NCBI GenBank assembly: GCA_029248845.1 | Contig: JAQWIO010000124.1 | Coordinates: 1 to 35,537, forward strand | Source of the DNA: Polaribacter sp. | GTDB lineage: Bacteria > Bacteroidota > Bacteroidia > Flavobacteriales > Flavobacteriaceae | Length of the DNA stretch: 35,537 nt | Direction of reading: 5' to 3' | Shown here: in pieces, positions 28,650-35,537 of the stretch | Layout of the letters: the number at the start of each line of letters is the position of its first letter | Numbering within the stretch: position 1 is the stretch's first letter | Notes under the pieces: model-generated | Told to the model about the DNA's origin: nothing | The model's database searches: none | The model's input: the letters and a program-made list of their open reading frames with translations, nothing else | Position numbers and translations under genes: made by a program

Positions 28650-29614
28650 GTTATCTTGAAACAACACATGACATATACAAAGAAGCAGCATTGACTCCAG
28701 ATGTGGGCTTATGCTGTACAACCAATCCCATTTGGGAGTTGCCAGGATTAAAAATCCCCAAAATTATGCAAGAAATGAATTATGGTTGTGGTTCTACTGT
28801 TCATGCACGTGATTTAACAAACAACCCCAAAATGTTGTATGTGGGTGTAGGCGGTGGCATGGAATTATTGCAATTTTCTTATTTTAATCGTCAAAAAGGA
28901 GGGGTAATTGGATTGGATGTTGTTGATGAAATGTTAGAAGCCTCTCGTACAAACTTTGCGAAAGCTGAACAAATGAACTCATGGTTTAAAAGTGAATTTG
29001 TAAACCTTCTAAAAGGCGATGCAATGAACCTGCCTATTGAAGATAATTCTATTGATGTAGCAGCTCAAAATTGTTTGTTCAATATTTTCAAATCTGACGA
29101 CTTAAAAAAAGCCATTTCAGAGATGTATCGGGTGTTAAAACCTCATGGTAGATTGGTAATGAGTGATCCAACCTGTGAACAACCCATGAACGATGAATTA
29201 CGAAATGACGAACGGTTACGTGCTTTATGTTTGAGTGGTAGCTTATCGATTGCAGATTACGTAAAATGCTTAACAAATGCAGGTTTTGGAACCATCGAAA
29301 TTAGAGCTCGTAAACCCTACAGAATTCTAGACCCAAAGAATTATCCAACAGATGAACTCATCTATATAGAATCAATTGAGGTAGCTGCAATTAAAGACCC
29401 AATGCCAGAAGATGGACCCTGTATTTTTACAGGGAAAGCCGCTATTTATTACGGTAATGAAGATTATTTTGATGATGGAGCTGGACATATCTTATTAAAA
29501 AATCAACCTTTGGCTATTTGTGATAAAACAGCCAATCAGCTTCAACAAGCTGCCAACAATAATATTTTCATTAGTGAATCTACCTATCATTATGATGGTG
29601 GAGGCTGTTGTTAA
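28646..29614 (+). CDS. arsM: Arsenosugar-type arsenite methyltransferase ArsM
   Basis: SAM-binding VGVGGGMELLQFSYF, DLGLCC/YGCG-like Cys motifs (VGLCCTTNPIW, MNYGCGSTVHARDL), C-terminal GGGCC; overlaps the PNP stop by 4 nt. Confidence 0.85.
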   Translation: MSYLETTHDIYKEAALTPDVGLCCTTNPIWELPGLKIPKIMQEMNYGCGSTVHARDLTNNPKMLYVGVGGGMELLQFSYFNRQKGGVIGLDVVDEMLEASRTNFAKAEQMNSWFKSEFVNLLKGDAMNLPIEDNSIDVAAQNCLFNIFKSDDLKKAISEMYRVLKPHGRLVMSDPTCEQPMNDELRNDERLRALCLSGSLSIADYVKCLTNAGFGTIEIRARKPYRILDPKNYPTDELIYIESIEVAAIKDPMPEDGPCIFTGKAAIYYGNEDYFDDGAGHILLKNQPLAICDKTANQLQQAANNNIFISESTYHYDGGGCC

Positions 29615-29647
29615 AACCTATAAATCATCATTCAAATAAATTAAAAA

Positions 29648-30073
29648 ATGTCACAAAAAAAACAACCAAACCTTATAAAATGGGGTTTAAAATATTCTTT
29701 AACTGCAGCTTTGGCTGGAATTCTTTGCTGTGTAGCACCTGCTGTCTTATTTATGTTTGGACTGATGGGAGGGGTCTATGCCATTTCTTTTGCAGATTTT
29801 TTCTATGAGGAAGATGGAAGTTCTGGGACCGGATCGTTTATTCTTAAAATAATAGCTTTTTGTATTGGGATTTATGGAATTTACTCCTTTCAAAAAAAAC
29901 AAAATCAATGTTCAATCAGACCACAAAGGAAGCGTACTAATTTAATACTCCTAAGCTTAACAATTCTTATTTTAGGTATTGGTCTTTTTCTTACCCTAGA
30001 AAAATGGTCTTCCTGGTATTTTGACAAATACATTGTCCCAGAGCAGCAAAAGGAATTAAAAATAACTCCTTAA
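29648..30073 (+). CDS. Small MerT-like membrane protein with CC motif in the first TM segment; putative metal(loid) transporter
   Basis: LTAALAGILCCVAPAVLFMFGLMGG resembles the MerT TM1 CCxxP motif; three predicted TM segments; 30 nt after arsM. Confidence 0.6.
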   Translation: MSQKKQPNLIKWGLKYSLTAALAGILCCVAPAVLFMFGLMGGVYAISFADFFYEEDGSSGTGSFILKIIAFCIGIYGIYSFQKKQNQCSIRPQRKRTNLILLSLTILILGIGLFLTLEKWSSWYFDKYIVPEQQKELKITP

Positions 30074-30111
30074 CCCTAAAAAATAATTTTTATTCACTTT
30101 TATTTTCTTTA
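30065..30111 (+). terminator. Possible hairpin/terminator after the MerT-like gene
   Basis: CCCTAAA ... TTTAGGG inverted repeat with a long AT-rich loop, in an AT-rich intergenic. Confidence 0.35.
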
Positions 30112-30145
30112 GGGATTATTAATTAAAAAAAAGAAAAAAACCCCT

Positions 30146-30153
30146 TAATTTTG
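30146..30153 (+). promoter_or_regulatory. Candidate -7 element (TAATTTTG) with ATG 4 nt downstream
   Basis: TTAATTTTGTTGAATG; predicted leaderless transcript for the glycosyltransferase operon. Confidence 0.5.
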
Positions 30154-30157
30154 TTGA

Positions 30158-30856
30158 ATGAACGAACTTATCAAAGTTATTATTCCTGCGTATAATGAAG
30201 AAGATTCTATCGCAAAAGTTATAAGAGACATTCCAACCCTAGTAAATGAAATAATTGTGGTTAGTAATAAATCTACTGATAATACAGAAATAAATGCCCT
30301 CAAAGCTGGAGCAACTGTTCTAAAAGAATCTAGGAAAGGATATGGTTATGCTTGTTTAAAAGGCATGGAATATATTGCTAGCTTAGACCCAATTAAACAA
30401 CCCTCTATTCTTGTGTTTTTAGACGGTGATTATTCTGATTACCCTGAACAATTAACAGAAATCATTCATCCTATTATTCATGAAAACATAGATTTTGTGA
30501 TTGGTTCTCGAGTAAAAAGATTAAGAGAAACTGGCTCAATGACCCCTCAACAAGTATTTGGAAATTGGTTAGCTACCTTTTTAATGAACTTTTTATTTGG
30601 CGCTAGATATACAGACTTAGGACCCTTTAGAGCTATCAAGTATCATAAATTATTACAGCTTAAAATGCAGGACAAAACTTATGGGTGGACTGTAGAGATG
30701 CAGTTAAAAGTATTAAAACAAAAATTAAGCTACAAAGAAATCCCTGTAAAATATAAAAATAGAATTGGTATTTCAAAAGTTTCAGGTACCATAAAAGGAA
30801 CTATATTTGCAGGAGTAAAAATATTGGGTTGGATTTTTAAATACAGTTTTAAATAG
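30158..30856 (+). CDS. Family 2 glycosyltransferase, dolichyl/polyprenyl-phosphate-sugar synthase-like
   Basis: VIIPAYNEEDSIAKVIRDIP, VFLDGDYSDYPEQ, FGARYTDLGPFRAI. Confidence 0.88.
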   Translation: MNELIKVIIPAYNEEDSIAKVIRDIPTLVNEIIVVSNKSTDNTEINALKAGATVLKESRKGYGYACLKGMEYIASLDPIKQPSILVFLDGDYSDYPEQLTEIIHPIIHENIDFVIGSRVKRLRETGSMTPQQVFGNWLATFLMNFLFGARYTDLGPFRAIKYHKLLQLKMQDKTYGWTVEMQLKVLKQKLSYKEIPVKYKNRIGISKVSGTIKGTIFAGVKILGWIFKYSFK

Positions 30857-32346
30857 TGGTTCTAGAATATATCATCATCGTAATATACTCAATCGCATTA
30901 TTGCTTATTTTCATGTATGCAATTGCGCAGTTAAACTTGCTCTTTAATTATTTAAAAGCAAGAAAGAAAAAAGATGACTCCATAAAGTTTGACTTCAGCA
31001 ATCCTTCAGAAATCCCTTTTATAACTATACAGCTTCCTGTTTATAACGAATTATATGTTATGGAGCGTTTGTTAAAAAATATTTCTAAATTAGAATATCC
31101 AAGAGAAAAATTAGAAATTCAAGTACTGGATGATTCTACCGATGAGTCTCTAATCACTACCGCAGAACAAGTGAAATTAATTCAAGAAAAAGGAATTGAT
31201 ATTCAACACATCAGACGATCTAACAGACAAGGCTTTAAAGCGGGTGCATTAAAAGAAGGATTGAAAACTGCAAAAGGAGAATTCATTGTCATTTTTGATG
31301 CAGATTTTTTACCAAAATCTGATTGGCTATTTCAAACAATACCCTATTTTAAGAATCCTGAAATTGGGGTTGTCCAAACTAAGTGGGGGCATATTAACAG
31401 AAATTATTCAACACTAACAAAAATTCAAGCTTTTGCTTTGGATGCACATTTTACCCTAGAGCAAGTTGGAAGAAATAGCAAAGGTCATTTTATTAATTTT
31501 AACGGTACTGCAGGTGTTTGGAGAAAAGAATGCATTTATGATGCCGGAAATTGGGAAGGTGACACACTTACTGAAGATTTAGATTTAAGTTACAGAGCAC
31601 AATTAAAAAATTGGAAATTTAAATACTTGTTAGATGTAGAAACACCTGCTGAACTCCCTGTTGTCATTAGTGCTGCCAGATCTCAACAATTTAGATGGAA
31701 CAAAGGGGGAGCTGAGAATTTTCAAAAAATGATGAGACGAGTGATCAGTAATAAAAGAGTTCCTTTTAGAACGAAAATTCATAGTTTACTACATTTGCTT
31801 AATAGCTCTATGTTTACCTGTATTCTACTGGTGGCAGTTCTAAGTATCCCTATGTTGTACATTAAAAACGAATACGCTCATTTAAAAAATTACTTCTATA
31901 TAATGAGTTTTTTCGTTATAAGTTCTTTGATATTTTTTATTTGTTATTGGCACATGTTTAAAAATATCTATGGTGGGGGATTTCTAAAATTCATCAGATA
32001 TATTGGGGCATTTTTCACATTCTTTTCTATTGCAATGGGTTTTTCATTACATAATACAATAGCTGTTTTAGAAGGGCATTTTGGGAAAAAAAGTGAATTT
32101 GTAAGAACTCCAAAATTTAATATTAGTACGATTAAAGACAAATGGAAGAGAAACAAATACATTAAGAAAAAGCCTTCAATTCATGTTGTTTTGGAAGGAT
32201 TACTAGCGCTTTACTTTATCTTTGGAATGTATAGTGCATTTATTGTAGGAAACCAAGGGGGAGACTTTGGTTTATTTCCATTCCATTTTATGCTTTTTGC
32301 AGGCTTTAGTTATGTATTTTTTAAATCAATTTTTTCCAAAGCCTAG
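30856..32346 (+). CDS. Membrane processive GT2, cellulose synthase/CslA-like (GTG start)
   Basis: ITIQLPVYNE, VLDDSTDES, IFDADFLP, TLTEDLDLSYRAQ, QQFRWNKGGAEN (QxxRW), C-terminal TM segments. Confidence 0.9.
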   Translation: MVLEYIIIVIYSIALLLIFMYAIAQLNLLFNYLKARKKKDDSIKFDFSNPSEIPFITIQLPVYNELYVMERLLKNISKLEYPREKLEIQVLDDSTDESLITTAEQVKLIQEKGIDIQHIRRSNRQGFKAGALKEGLKTAKGEFIVIFDADFLPKSDWLFQTIPYFKNPEIGVVQTKWGHINRNYSTLTKIQAFALDAHFTLEQVGRNSKGHFINFNGTAGVWRKECIYDAGNWEGDTLTEDLDLSYRAQLKNWKFKYLLDVETPAELPVVISAARSQQFRWNKGGAENFQKMMRRVISNKRVPFRTKIHSLLHLLNSSMFTCILLVAVLSIPMLYIKNEYAHLKNYFYIMSFFVISSLIFFICYWHMFKNIYGGGFLKFIRYIGAFFTFFSIAMGFSLHNTIAVLEGHFGKKSEFVRTPKFNISTIKDKWKRNKYIKKKPSIHVVLEGLLALYFIFGMYSAFIVGNQGGDFGLFPFHFMLFAGFSYVFFKSIFSKA

Positions 32347-33698
32347 TGTCTTTTTTTACAAAATATAAAGATGTGCTTCTCATACTGATTAGCGCTGTAC
32401 TTTATTTTGTGTTTGCCTATTTCCTGGAAAGAACTGAATTTAAAACATTGCTTTTTTTGTGGTATTCTCTTTTTGGCTGTTTTTATCTCTTGATAAATAG
32501 CAAGACCATTAATACTTCAACTTTAATTGCATTGGTGCTTTTTTTTAGGATTCTCTTTCTCTTTGCAATTCCTAATTTATCACAGGATTTTTATAGGTTT
32601 ATTTGGGATGGACGTATGATTTTAGAGGGAATCAATCCGTATTTATCATTCCCTAAAACATATATCAAACAAAGCATACAACCCATTCACGACGCATATC
32701 ACCTCTACAGTGGCATGGGTGAATTGAACGGAAGTCATTACACAAATTACCCGCCCATAAATCAGCTATGTTTTTTCTTTGCTGCGTTGTTTGCTGGTAA
32801 AAGTATTTTTGGGAGCATCATTGTTTTAAAGGTCATCATTATTAGCGCTGATATGGGAATTTTATATTTTGGTACAAAACTTTTAAAAAGACTACACTTA
32901 CCCATAAGAAATATCTTTTGGTATGCTCTAAATCCATTTATAATTATAGAAATGACGGGGAATTTACATTTTGAGCCCGTAATGATTTTTTTCTTAATAT
33001 GGAGTTTGTATACCTTGTACAAGCAACAATGGATTTTGGCTGCAATTCTTCTTGCCTGCTCAATTTCAGTAAAACTGATTCCATTATTAATGCTACCCTT
33101 ATTTTACCAATGGTTTGTGAGAAAAGATCAAAATTGGATTACAAGTTTTAAAAAATTAAGTCTTTTTTATACGATTGTTTTATCAACCACATTTCTTTTA
33201 TTTTTACCTTTCTACACCCCGGAATTTCTAAAAAACTATAGCAGTTCTATAAGTTTATGGTTTCAAAATTTTGAATTTAACGGAAGCTTTTACTACATAT
33301 TTAGAAAAATTGGATACTATTTTAGTGGTTATAATGAAATTGCTCTTATTGGAAAAATAACTCCTCTCCTAACATTTATATTTTTGATGATTATAACTTT
33401 TGTAAGAAAAAACAACACAATGATAGCATTCATTACTGTTTCATTATTTGGACTCTGTTTTTATTATTTCACAGCATCAACTGTGCATCCTTGGTATCTG
33501 GCAACTCCTTTATTTTTATCAATTTTCACAAAATATCGTTTCCCAATTATTTGGACTATCGTTGTTATTTTTAGCTATCAAGCATATGTAAATGTACCTT
33601 CAAAAGAAAACTTATGGTGGATAAGTGTAGAGTATTCTATACTGTATGGTTTTCTTCTTTTCGAACTTCGAAAAACATCCATTAAAATAAAGTTATAA
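32346..33698 (+). CDS. Multi-TM GT-C/mannosyltransferase-like protein (GTG start)
   Basis: SQDFYRFIWDGRMILEGINPYLSFP, NYPPINQ, SVKLIPLLMLPLF; GT-C/PIG-M-like topology. Confidence 0.75.
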   Translation: MSFFTKYKDVLLILISAVLYFVFAYFLERTEFKTLLFLWYSLFGCFYLLINSKTINTSTLIALVLFFRILFLFAIPNLSQDFYRFIWDGRMILEGINPYLSFPKTYIKQSIQPIHDAYHLYSGMGELNGSHYTNYPPINQLCFFFAALFAGKSIFGSIIVLKVIIISADMGILYFGTKLLKRLHLPIRNIFWYALNPFIIIEMTGNLHFEPVMIFFLIWSLYTLYKQQWILAAILLACSISVKLIPLLMLPLFYQWFVRKDQNWITSFKKLSLFYTIVLSTTFLLFLPFYTPEFLKNYSSSISLWFQNFEFNGSFYYIFRKIGYYFSGYNEIALIGKITPLLTFIFLMIITFVRKNNTMIAFITVSLFGLCFYYFTASTVHPWYLATPLFLSIFTKYRFPIIWTIVVIFSYQAYVNVPSKENLWWISVEYSILYGFLLFELRKTSIKIKL

Positions 33699-33764
33699 AT
33701 AATCAATTTTCGCACTTATATAAAGAGATTTTTGTATTTTAGGCATCTACTTTTGAATTAAATT

Positions 33765-34793
33765 ATGAAAAGACTCACTATAAAAGACATTGCAAAGGAA
33801 TTTAATGTTTCTATATCTACTGTTTCTAAAGCTCTAAACGATAGTTATGAAATTAGTGTGAGTACAAAAGAAAAGATTCAAAAATATGCAAAAAAAAATA
33901 ACTACAAACCCAATTTTAATGCGTTAAGTTTAAAAAATAGACAAACAAAAACCATAGGGATTATCATTCCAAATATGCTAAACTATTTTTTTGCTCAAGT
34001 TTTTAACGGTATTGAAAAAGTAGCCAACAAAAGGGGGTATAAAATAATTTCATGTATTTCCAATGAATCTTTTAAAAAAGAAGTTGAAACCATCGAAATG
34101 TTATCAAACGGAAGTATAGATGGTTTTATTTTGTCTTTGGCAGAAGAAACGGTTTCTAAAAATAATTTCACTCATTTTAAGGAAGTACTAGATAACGGGA
34201 CCCCAATTGTGATGTTCGATAGAGTTGCCGAGAATTTAAAATGCGATAAAGTTGTTACAGATAATTTTGATAGTGCTAGGAGGACAGTGGGGTATTTGGT
34301 TAAATCAGGACATCAAAATATTGCATTTATCTCTACTATAAATAACCTAGAAATTGGAAGAAGAAGACAATTAGGATATTTAAAAGGATTAGAAGACTAC
34401 AATTTAAAAGTTGAAAAGAATCTCATCATAAATATCGATGATGACTATAAAAATTATGAAAAAATTTTAGAACCTATTTTTAAAAATAACACCATCGATA
34501 GTGTGATTGCAACCGACGAATCATCTGCAATTGCAGCAATGAAAGTTGCAATTAAAAAAGGACATAAAATTCCTGAAAATTTTTCTGTTATTTCTTTTTC
34601 TAATGGGATTTTAGCTAGGCACTCAAGTCCAAAAATGACAACGGTTAGTCAGCATGGAAAAATTATGGGAGAAAAAGCTGCTGAAATGCTTATCAATAGA
34701 TTAGAGGATAAAACTGAAGAAAAAAAGAAACCTAAAACAATTGTTGTTAAAACCGATTTAGTAGAAAGAAATTCTACTAAAAAAATATTATAA
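33765..34793 (+). CDS. LacI-family transcriptional regulator
   Basis: MKRLTIKDIAKEFNVSISTVSKALNDSYEISVSTKEKIQKYAKKNNYKPN HTH plus periplasmic-binding-like domain. Confidence 0.95.
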   Translation: MKRLTIKDIAKEFNVSISTVSKALNDSYEISVSTKEKIQKYAKKNNYKPNFNALSLKNRQTKTIGIIIPNMLNYFFAQVFNGIEKVANKRGYKIISCISNESFKKEVETIEMLSNGSIDGFILSLAEETVSKNNFTHFKEVLDNGTPIVMFDRVAENLKCDKVVTDNFDSARRTVGYLVKSGHQNIAFISTINNLEIGRRRQLGYLKGLEDYNLKVEKNLIINIDDDYKNYEKILEPIFKNNTIDSVIATDESSAIAAMKVAIKKGHKIPENFSVISFSNGILARHSSPKMTTVSQHGKIMGEKAAEMLINRLEDKTEEKKKPKTIVVKTDLVERNSTKKIL

Positions 34794-34817
34794 ATTTAAA
34801 ATTGTTTATTGCCCTTC

Positions 34818-35537
34818 ATGGATCTATCTAGAGTTAAGTTAGTTGTTTCTGATATGGACGGAACCCTACTGAATTCTAATGGAGAGGTTAGTGATTTATT
34901 CTTCAAATTATTTAATCAATTAAAAAACAATAATATTCATTTTTGTGCTGCAAGCGGAAGACAATACAATAGCATTATTCATAAATTAGCCCCCATAAAA
35001 GAGGATATTTTTGTAATCGCTGAAAATGGAGGAATTGTCAAAAAACAAAATACATTATTAGCCTTAAACTCTCTGTCTGCAGAAAAAATAAAAAAAATAA
35101 TTCCTATTTTAAGATCTATAGACAATGCGCACGTAGTTTTGTGTGGGAAAAATCAAGCCTTCGTAGAGTCTAAAAACAAAAAATTTATAGACTTATTCCA
35201 TGAATACTATCACAGCTATAAAATAGTAGCTGATTTGATAAAAATAGCAGATTCTGAAGATTTTTTAAAAATTGCTATTTATCATTTTACTTCATCAGAA
35301 GATTTTATTTACCCAAACCTAAAAGATTTAGAAGATGAATTACTCATTAAAATTTCTGGTAAAAATTGGTTGGACATTTCTGATAAAAAAGCGAATAAAG
35401 GAAATGCATTAAAGAAAGTGCAAAGACTTTTAAGTATTACCAAAGAAGAAACACTTGTCTTTGGAGATTATCACAATGACATAGAAATGCTAAAAGAAGC
35501 CGATTTTAGCTTTGCAATGAAAAATGCCCACGAAGAC
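34818..35537 (+). CDS. HAD-superfamily (Cof-type) hydrolase, partial at window end
   Basis: MDLSRVKLVVSDMDGTLLNSNGEVSD ... AASGRQYNSI ... KGNALKKVQRLL ... VFGDYHNDIEML. Confidence 0.92.
   Translation, partial: MDLSRVKLVVSDMDGTLLNSNGEVSDLFFKLFNQLKNNNIHFCAASGRQYNSIIHKLAPIKEDIFVIAENGGIVKKQNTLLALNSLSAEKIKKIIPILRSIDNAHVVLCGKNQAFVESKNKKFIDLFHEYYHSYKIVADLIKIADSEDFLKIAIYHFTSSEDFIYPNLKDLEDELLIKISGKNWLDISDKKANKGNALKKVQRLLSITKEETLVFGDYHNDIEMLKEADFSFAMKNAHED

Noticed and set aside
29608-29808. 66-aa ORF overlapping the MerT-like gene
   Set aside because: Alternative frame of the better-supported 29648-30073 gene.

Overview
AT-rich chromosomal window that looks like a marine Flavobacteriaceae genome (Bacteroidetes-type TAnnTTTG promoters and family-typical gene content; taxon inferred, not searched). 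Left ~13 kb: a compact minus-strand division/cell-wall (dcw) cluster mraZ-rsmH-ftsL-ftsI-murE-mraY-murD-ftsW-murG-murC-ftsQ-ftsA (ftsA cut by the window edge). Its regulatory start has a MraZ-type 10-bp direct-repeat box and a perfect 13-bp inverted repeat. Middle: housekeeping genes (alpha/beta hydrolase, EngB/YihA GTPase, RluA-type pseudouridine synthase, nitroreductase, penicillin acylase, DegT aminotransferase, UDP-glucose epimerase, FabD, YhhQ-type transporter). From 22.6 to 30.1 kb: an arsenosugar-biosynthesis locus (CMD/peroxidase-like protein, ArsS radical SAM, TIGR04282-like transferase, purine nucleoside phosphorylase, ArsM-like methyltransferase, small MerT-like CC-motif membrane protein). 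Two duplicated opposite-strand secreted FN3/DUF1566-like genes interrupt it (one frameshifted), along with a decayed second copy of the transferase. Right end: a three-gene glycosyltransferase module, a LacI-family regulator and a partial HAD hydrolase. Most notable points: the arsenosugar locus with a linked PNP and putative metalloid transporter, the transferase relic recording how the operon was split, a MurE frame with no canonical start codon covering its N-terminus, and the mraZ regulatory region. No tRNA, rRNA or CRISPR array was recognised.
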